A stretch of DNA of 64,000 nucleotides, taken from positions 4,208,501 through 4,272,500 of the forward strand of contig JANCRA010000010.1 of assembly GCA_024362935.1 (NCBI GenBank), given 5' to 3'. The notes below the pieces were generated by a model that saw only the letters and a list, made by a program, of their open reading frames with translations, did no database searches and was not told the origin of the DNA. Each line of letters starts with the position of its first letter. The stretch's first letter is position 1. Positions 57,216 to 64,000 of the stretch are shown piece after piece. The DNA comes from Setophaga petechia. Taxonomy: Eukaryota; Chordata; Aves; Passeriformes; Parulidae. The translations under genes and the position numbers were made by a program.

Positions 57216-59059
57216 GCCCTGTGGAGCTCTCTGGCTTTGCAGCACTGATGTTTCTCCTCTGGGTGCAGCCACTCTGGGGCTGCCTGCTGCAGTCAGCTAC
57301 AAATACTTTTTTCTGCACCAGAACTGAAAGAATTTAAACACTTCTGCTCATATATCAGACAGAAGGATTTCCAAACCCAGAAAGAAAGCAACAGCAACTG
57401 CTGGGGCCACTGGAACTCCTGGGAGAGCACAGCAGGAGCAGGGGAGCCTGGGGAGGAGCTGCCCAAAAGGTGCCAAGGGTGGAGCTGAGCAAGTGGGAAA
57501 AACAGTGGCATTGCCATGGACACTTGATATGCCTGCTTTTTTATATTTATTTTTTTATTTATTTATTTTTAGTAGGAAATACTTTCCTCCTGCCTAGACA
57601 GGGCAGTGGCAACTGTCAGCAGCTCCAATCCAGGTGGCAGTGCCAGGGAGGGCTGGGCACCTGGACAGTGCAGGAGGTGCCATGGCTTGGGGATTGCAGC
57701 CAGCTCGAACCCTCCTGCCCTTGCAGAAGCAGCTGCTTGCACAGAGAAGCAAAATTGTGTGCTTGTTATTTTAGAAGAGATGCTTATTCAGAGTAAAATT
57801 GCAATATTTTCACTAAAATGGGCCTGCCACTAGAGTGGAGTCACTGAATTTGCATGATTTCTGCCCCACCCCATGCTCTAAGGGTGTTGGTATTTTAAGA
57901 ACACACATTTCTCATGTGCTTCAAATCCCACCTCTTAAAGGTGAAGGTTAAAAGATGAATGAGATCTAAGTGCACTTGACAGCTTTTCTTTTTCAGGAAG
58001 AAATCTGAAAATAGCTTTTTGTTTCACCCATGCTTTGAGAATCAGCCCAGCCTTTCCCAGCAGCTCCATGAGGTGGATCTGTGGCATTTTTCTGTTCTGA
58101 CACTCTTCCCTTACATGTGAGTGAGTGTAGGAAGTGGATTTGAATTTACACATCTCCATGGGCTCACACTCATCTAACCTGAGAGGATTTTGACTGTAAA
58201 CCTGTCCTAGGGTTTGCTCAGCAACCTCGGTAAAATCAAATCTAACTAAATTCATACTGGAGACCACGCACAGCTCTGCTCTCAGGAACAAAATGCATTG
58301 CAAAGTTAACCAGCTTGTTCTGTATCTATCACTTGGTTAAGTGGCTGTGAATTGAAGGATTCAGATTTAGTGCTCCCTTTCAAAGAATTTAACTGCACAG
58401 AAAATGAGTAATTCAAAGTAAAATATTTCTTTCTCTTCTGTTAAACCCCAGCTAAACCATAAGAGAGATATCACATAATGACAGTAATTTTCTATTTTAT
58501 TTGTACAACTTCTGCTTGCACTGACCAGATATGGAACTGTATTAAAAACTACTAGAATAACCTGTCCAATAAAAAGAGAAAAACTCACCCAAGAAAAAGT
58601 TTCAAACAGCAGAAAACCAAGACTATTCCTAGCCTAATAGGACAAGAAAAAAATAGGGGTTCCCTCAGGTGAACAGGAAATTTCTTCTGCTTTTGAACTA
58701 GAAAACATAAACTGTAAGAACTGAACACTAATTCAATGTACAAAACACACACTGAATGCAGTGAAACAGGTTCTTGGCTGGTGTGTGCTGCCACTCTTGT
58801 ATTCTAAATTAATTAGCCAATACACATTCATTCTCATGCTGATTTATGTTTAAATGCACTGTTTGGGAAATTACTAAAATGGAATTTGAGGATTCACAAA
58901 ACTGCTGTTCTTCCTGGGTTCTTAAGGCCCACACACTTGCATGTTATGATTTATACCTGAATTACAGGACTTTAGTTTCACTGCCAACAGATGAAATACT
59001 AACAATTCCTATTTAATTACTCCTTTGATGGTGCTAAGTTTACTGTAATGCTTAGTGAC
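57216..59059. other. Intergenic stretch, nothing recognised
   Basis: No supported coding exon or clear repeat. T-rich run at 57536-57570. Confidence 0.5.
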
Positions 59060-59420
59060 AAGGTAGACGGGAGACTTGCTCATCCTCTAATGCAGACAAA
59101 TCTCGACTTTATTGATTAACAGGAACATTTTTATAATCACAATAATAAGGTTCATGCATATTGCAAAATTATAGCTCACTATTGGTCAGCTATAAAAAGT
59201 CAATCCCACCTTTTCTCAAGATGTTTGTGGCTTCTTTTTTACCTCCTGTTATCACATAATTTACCAAACAACTTCTTGCTCAAAGAAACCATGGCCTTGA
59301 ATTAGCCAGCTGTTCCTTTCTCAGATACTTTCTCACGTTACTTTTCCCATGGACTGTGTCTCAGTAAAAAACTATCCACAGCTTAGCAATGCTACGTTGA
59401 TTTATCTTAGTGCCTTTTCT
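59060..59420 (-). repeat. Probable LTR remnant
   Basis: On the - strand, TATAGCTGACCAATAGTGAG (CCAAT-like), a TATA-poor promoter region and AATCAATAAAGTCGAGATTT (poly(A) signal) occur in the order expected for U3-R-U5. No second copy in the window; edges estimated. Confidence 0.5.
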
Positions 59421-60384
59421 GTCCAAAGCACAAAACCATTTTCCAAAGTTGCTGGAACCCACGTAAATATTTTGCCATCAGATTGACTCCACTGAAATTC
59501 AGATTGCACTCAATAATGGGTGTGTGACAACAAACTGCTCCAGTTACATAATGGCCACATGGCTGCTATTTATATTAATATGCTCCTTCCCAAGGGCACT
59601 TTGCTCCTGACGTGGCCTCTCCAGTGCCTTCCCCAATGTCCATCCCAGTGTCACAGCCACTGCCTGACCTGGCATCTTCATTTCACCCAAAAGAAATGTT
59701 AGAGTTTAGAATTTTGTTCAGATTTCATTTGGCTGGGCTTGTCTGACCAGCATCCATCCAGTTCTCCAGCAATCCAGAGTTATTAAAATTGAATGGTGCT
59801 GCTCTGCATCAAGACATTCCCTGGGAAAAGTGGACTGAAACCTCTTTCCTCAGAATACTATTAAGGAATAGAGCTACAGAAATAAAGAGCATTCACCTTA
59901 GTCCAAGGGGAAAAATTCAAATGAGGTCTTTTCTTAAATGACCTTGATCCCTAGAGAAGGGAGTGTCAGCAGGGATGGATTGAAGCCTCCCTTTTCTCCT
60001 TGAATCATCTCTCCTGTCTCCTCTTTAGGGGTCAAAAGGGTTTTACCTCCTAACTAATAATTTATTTTTTGACAAGGATTTATAGATTCCCTCATATGGC
60101 CACGGAAAAAGACTCTGGAACCTGACATATCCAAATAAAATCGACCTTTGCAGCCCTCTCCCATGAGCAGCAGGGCAAAGGAGAGGAAGGTCTGGCAATA
60201 GCCAAACAACAAAAAGCTGCCCTCCAGACAGCAGAGCATTTAGAATTCATGGTATTTTGATTCCCCTGAGTTTGCAAGGACACTAGAAAACCCCGTAATG
60301 TAATGTTCAGGTGCACTTATCAAAAGCTGGATTAGGGAAAGAAAAAAAAAAACCAGCAGCAGTTACAGCCCGAAGGGACAGTGT
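59421..60384. other. Intergenic stretch, nothing recognised
   Basis: Only short unsupported frames. Ends near an A-run at 60343-60352. Confidence 0.45.
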
Positions 60385-60430
60385 GGCTGGGCAGTGCCCA
60401 GGCAGAAAGGGACCTGGGGGTACTTGTAAG
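60385..60430 (+). mobile_element. Short CR1 LINE fragment
   Basis: GCCCAGGCAGAAAGGGACCTGGGGGTACTTG resembles the conserved CR1 3' segment around AGAAAGGACCTGGGGGT. Too short to say more. Confidence 0.5.
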
Positions 60431-60439
60431 AGCCCAAAT

Positions 60440-61140
60440 GAGGGATGTGGGACTCCAGGGGCTCTCCAAACTGCAGTTTATTCCATCCAAAATGCAGTTT
60501 ATTCCATCCAAAATGCAGTTTATTCCATCCAAAATGCAGTTTATTGTATACAAAATGCAGTTTATTCCATCCAAGAGGTTACAGCAGTCCAGGCTTGTGG
60601 GTGACAGAGCTGTGCCTACAGCTGTCAGCTCCAGCTGCAGGCAGGCCTGGAGACTCTTTGGTTTTGGTTACAATGCGTGATAGACTTTTCTTTACTGAGC
60701 CTCTGAATACAGTAGAACCAATCTATTCCCTAACTATTCCCTACAGACTGTTATAACTAGTGTAGTTACCATATTCATGTTACTGTTCTCCAATCACTAA
60801 AAGTTAGTACATAACAGTTTAAGCTAGAAGTTGTTTTTCAGTTTTCTTGCCGTGCAAAATTCTGAGACCTTTTTTCTACTTGCCACATTGGCAGGCTTGT
60901 TTGCCTGTGCTATCTTTCTGCTTGGTAAAAACATCTTCTTCTTTGGGGTGGGTTTATTCTTTTCTCTAAGCCATAAAACCCCCTTCTAACTAACACACCC
61001 TTTGCCTCCTTGGTTATCCAGTAAGACAGGCTCAGCAATTCTTTTCTTCTCTATCAAAGCTTGCTTCCATCTCTATTCCTTCATCAGATTCTACATTCAA
61101 AAATCTTCCTGCTAAGCACACATATCTGGGAGAATTTCTT
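60440..61140 (-). repeat. Probable LTR with expanded poly(A)-signal repeat
   Basis: On the - strand a pyrimidine/purine-patterned U3-like region (about 60700-61140) is followed by the GGATGGAATAAACTGCAT repeat and an end near 60440. The layout resembles passerine LTRs. No partner copy in the window. Confidence 0.45.
60472..60576 (-). repeat. 21-bp tandem repeat, five copies
   Basis: TGCAGTTTATTCCATCCAAAA recurs at 60472, 60493, 60514, 60535 and 60556 (the fourth with GTATAC in place of CCATCC). On the - strand each unit contains GGAATAAA or, once, ACAATAAA. Confidence 0.95.
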
Positions 61141-62693
61141 ATCAAACTCCCCAGATTAGAAATGGGTGTATGCTTCTAAATCCGTGTCTTTCGGTTGCTG
61201 ACTCTGCAGGGAATAAACACACAGAATGCATCTCCCTGTTCCTTGTCCCTACCCCCAGTGCAGTCCACCTGTGCTGTAAAGCAGCTGTGCCCTACGGCCA
61301 AACCCCAGAGTTGAGTGTTTTCTGGGGGCGGCCCACTCTGGGTGTGGGTGTTGGCAGCTAGTCGGGCTGAAGAAATCCGGCACTGCAGCACTTCCCGAAT
61401 CAGCTCGTCTGCTGCAATCAAGAGATGGCGCTGCCAGCCCAGTGTCCGGGTGGTAGCAGCAGCAAAGCCCACCCGGCAGAGGCACAGGCTGAGCTCCATG
61501 GCCAGGAGCAGCCGTGGATGCCCAGGGTGTGGGCAGGCAGGAGCCAGGCGGGGGCTGCTGTGACAGCGGCGGGGCCCCGAGGGCTCGGGGAGCCCATGCT
61601 GAGCGTCCCTGGGCTGAGGGCACATTTCCTTCCCTGGCATCATCTGGGCCTGCACCTCCTCCAGTGGCATGGCCAGGAAAAGAGGGAAGCCATCAGTAGG
61701 TGCTTGCCTTGAGAACCATGGAAAGAGGCTGGACTCTGAAGGCAGTCCTTCATAGCCTGAGGGATGAGCTCAGAGCCCAAGGCACACTGGGCCTGTGGCA
61801 GCCCCGGATCTCTTATGAGCAGAGTGGGGATTTGTCCCCCAGGCCTCATCTGTTCACCCAGGGACACATGGTGAACACACAGACACACACAGAAGGTGGC
61901 TCAGCACTGTTGCTGCTCCCTGAGTGTTACGTTTGGGTCCCTGTAAAGGCATGCATGGGCTTTGGGTCAGCTCCCTGCTGTGCAGGGGACTGAGGACTCC
62001 AAGAAGTTGTGCAGGGAATTTAATGTATGTCCAAAGGTGTGCAGGGGCATCTGTAAATTGAGCAGGGCTTGGGGGTCTCTTGTGAGGCGCACAGGGGGAT
62101 TTTAGGGTGGCTGAGGACACCCATGAGATGTGCAGGGGATTGGGTGTCCCCTGAAATGTGCAGCTACCGTAATGTCAGGTGTGAAATTATTTTTGTAAGC
62201 TTTGGCATCGAGTTCTTCACTTTTTAAATATAGGCAAAAGGGCAGCACAGCGCACAGCAGGGACTGGGTGTCAGCATGGCAGGGCTGCTGCTGCCTGCAA
62301 TAGTGGCAATCACCAACATGAGTTGAATTTTGGACTTGACGTTGCTGTTGAATGTAGAACCAGGAAATGTCTCACTTCTCCAATACCATATATCTCACTT
62401 CTTTTAAAGAAAATCGGTATTGGGAGGGACATCCTCTCCTCGCTGGAAGGGCACCTCCAGAGATCCATTCCAACAAAATCCTGCCCCAGCCATGAGGTCA
62501 CAAAGCAGGCTCTGAGCTCACAGAGGTGCCAGAGCCCCGTGCTTGCACAGCAGCACAAGGAGCCAGCAGTCAGTGCTTGAGCACAACTGTTGCGGCAGCA
62601 GCGGCGGTGGCAGCAGTGGTGCTGACATTGGGACAGCAGTGTCAGGACAGTGGTGGCAGCAAGAGCTGCAGGACTGGCAGAGGGCAAGGCACC
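61141..62693. other. GC-richer stretch, no confirmed gene
   Basis: GC rises from about 61300. A - strand frame of 164 codons (61176-61670), including the peptide LLIAADELIREVLQCRISSA, is the best coding candidate, but no splice sites or family could be assigned. 61985-62165 holds degenerate repeats around GTGCAGGGGATTGGGTGTCC. 62580-62693 is a GCGG/GGCAGCAG-rich leader before the ATG at 62694. Confidence 0.35.
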
Positions 62694-62790
62694 ATGGCCC
62701 TTGCTCTGCGCCTCTTCCTCCTGCTCCTCCTGGCCGTGGCCCTGCCTGCCAGGGCTGCCCAGGCTGCTCCGCTGCAAGCGCGGGGAGCAG
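62694..62790 (+). CDS. Possible first exon of a small secreted protein
   Basis: ATG in a strong context (GGCACCATGG) starts a 32-codon frame that is a near-ideal signal peptide (MALALRLFLLLLLAVALPAR, then a small-residue cleavage region AAQAAPLQ). It ends in phase 1 at a consensus donor GTGAGC (62791). The upstream 100 bp are GC-rich, like a 5' UTR. I do not recognise the protein. Two phase-compatible downstream exons follow; a secretory function is inferred only from the leader. Confidence 0.45.
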
Positions 62791-63149
62791 GTGAGCCGGC
62801 AGCCTGGCTCCCCTTTCCCAGGACAGCGCTCCCTGCTCCCCGGGAAGCGCTGGCGATGCTTTTCCCCAGGCCTTTAGGGAGGGTTTCCTCTGGGGGAGGG
62901 AGAGAGCCCCCATGGGCCTGGGGTTGCCCCTGTTTCCTCTCCAGGGATGTTACACAGTATAGGGCAAGAGGGTGGAGAGTGGCCAGGAGCCAGCCCAGAG
63001 CTCCCCAGGCCCCTGTGCAGCTTTGGCCTTGTCCACTCACATCTGGCTCCCACGGCCTTCCCCGACCCCCTTGCAGTGCCCAGTTCCCAAAGGCAGAGGG
63101 GGATCCCAGCACGCCATGGAAATGGCTTTGGGTGTTTCCTTCCCTCTAG

Positions 63150-63221
63150 ATGAGCTTGCTAGGAAGGTTTCTCCAGCAGCTTGGCTCCATGAAGATTTCA
63201 TGCCTCTTAAGCCTCCTGAAG
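63150..63221 (+). CDS. Possible second exon of the same gene
   Basis: Acceptor TTCCCTCTAG, donor GTACGT, 72 bases, entering and leaving in phase 1. With the preceding base it reads DELARKVSPAAWLHED and ends MPLKPPE plus one base. Phase agreement with the signal-peptide exon supports it; the family is unknown. Confidence 0.4.
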
Positions 63222-63310
63222 GTACGTTGTCAATGCTCCCCTCAGAGAATAATCATTGACAACCTGGCAGGAACCAGGTTGCAGAAGCTTCTGTGGCTGT
63301 TGCGTTACAG

Positions 63311-63382
63311 GAGTGTCTGCAGGGAGGCCTTTTCAGGCTCCAATCCTGGTTGCTGCTCACAAGGCCAGCTCCCATCGCAGGG
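63311..63382 (+). CDS. Possible third exon, uncertain
   Basis: Acceptor GCGTTACAG, donor GTGAGT at 63383, again 72 bases and phase 1 to phase 1 (VSAGRPFQAPILVAAHKASS within it). Joined to the next acceptor (CCCCACAG, 63411) the frame meets TGA at 63414, giving a protein of about 81 residues. Alternatively the acceptor at 63411 belongs to a different frame (AEPWLRGIHSRANASTFLKV), which would need a different exon here. Confidence 0.22.
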
Positions 63383-63505
63383 GTGAGTAGTGTGTCCCTG
63401 CTGACCCCACAGGCTGAGCCCTGGCTTCGGGGGATTCATTCCAGGGCAAATGCAAGTACTTTCCTTAAGGTCCTCCAAGAGGAAGGAACAAGCCTGGAGG
63501 AGACA

Positions 63506-64000
63506 GTAAGTCCCTAGAGGCATCCAACCCCATGGACAGGATCCTGAGTGACCTGGAGAGACGCCGTGGTGGGTGCATTTCCCTCAGCCTTGTCCTGGGG
63601 CTCAGCAGCCGGGGGCTTTGGCTGCACAGCTGGACACGCCGTGCCCGGCACAGCGGGAAGGGATCCACGGCAGCCTCGCTGCCCCCGCTGCTGCTTGCAC
63701 GCCCTGCAGGGCTGTTTCCCAGCCTGGCCTGGCTGCAGCTTCTCCCCAGCCTCTGCAGGAAGGCCTTTGCCAGGGAGCCCAAACTGCACCACAGGCGTGA
63801 GATCCCCTGGGATTTCCCAGTCTCGGGGTAGATGCATAGAGGCAGCTGTTTGCAGGAGGGAGGGCCCTGGAGTAGCTCCAACGCCCTGGGCATTTTCCTT
63901 GTCCTTTTCCATGTCTTTGGCAAGCATTGTCGGGAGCACAAGGGCACAGCACAGAGGAATTATGGCACGCAGGCTCAGGGGTTCGGGTACTGAGCAGTCC
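63506..64000. other. GC-rich end of window, unresolved
   Basis: Frames are open on both strands (for example + 63532-63831 and - 63465-63947), as expected for GC-rich DNA. GTAAGT at 63506 could be a donor for an exon starting at 63412. No family recognised. Confidence 0.3.

Overview
This is vertebrate nuclear DNA, most likely from a songbird (Passeriformes). Three things suggest this: a CR1-type LINE tail, a tRNA-Ile-derived SINE like those of zebra finch, and many LTR fragments of the kind common in passerines. Coding exons are small, GT-AG bounded and far apart. The gene order EFCC1 then GP9, both on the + strand, matches the human 3q21 neighbourhood from memory. No bacterial-type genes, CRISPR arrays or rRNA genes are visible.

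Layout. 1-14995: non-coding, probably a long EFCC1 intron or upstream DNA, holding an LTR-like repeat (711-1231), an AT-rich block with a 26-bp inverted repeat (4240-4565) and a SINE (about 10604-10690). 14996-24654: six phase-compatible exons encoding the C-terminal coiled-coil half of EFCC1; the EF-hand half lies outside the window or was not found. 24655-42326: intergenic, with minisatellites directly behind the EFCC1 stop codon, a CR1 fragment, several LTR remnants, a long GGAGAA tract and a solo LTR with a 6-bp target duplication (40486-41221). 42327-48986: a 6.66-kb gamma-type endogenous retrovirus on the - strand. 50210-50905: a second LTR related to the one at 40.5 kb, in opposite orientation. 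53805-54401: the single-exon coding region of platelet glycoprotein IX (GP9). 54402-64000: more LTR remnants, a 28-bp minisatellite and, at 62.7-63.5 kb, a possible small secreted-protein gene that I cannot name.

The retrovirus is the most interesting object. Its two 648-bp LTRs differ at only 2 positions, so it is very young. Gag is open over 591 codons, with a myristoylation-type start, a PPPY late motif and a single zinc knuckle, and is separated from protease by an in-frame amber codon as in gammaretroviruses. Yet reverse transcriptase, RNase H and the N-terminal part of integrase are missing. Protease and integrase carry further breaks, and env is short and split by a one-base frame change. 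Near-identical LTRs combined with such extensive pol damage suggest that an already defective, gag-bearing element was copied recently by enzymes supplied in trans. Its leader also has a four-copy 87-bp repeat.

The two host genes have unrelated roles. GP9 is a subunit of the platelet/thrombocyte GPIb-IX-V receptor; EFCC1 is a poorly characterised EF-hand/coiled-coil protein. One LTR family sits immediately upstream of an exon in both genes, in opposite orientations; in EFCC1 it ends only 27 bp from the splice acceptor.
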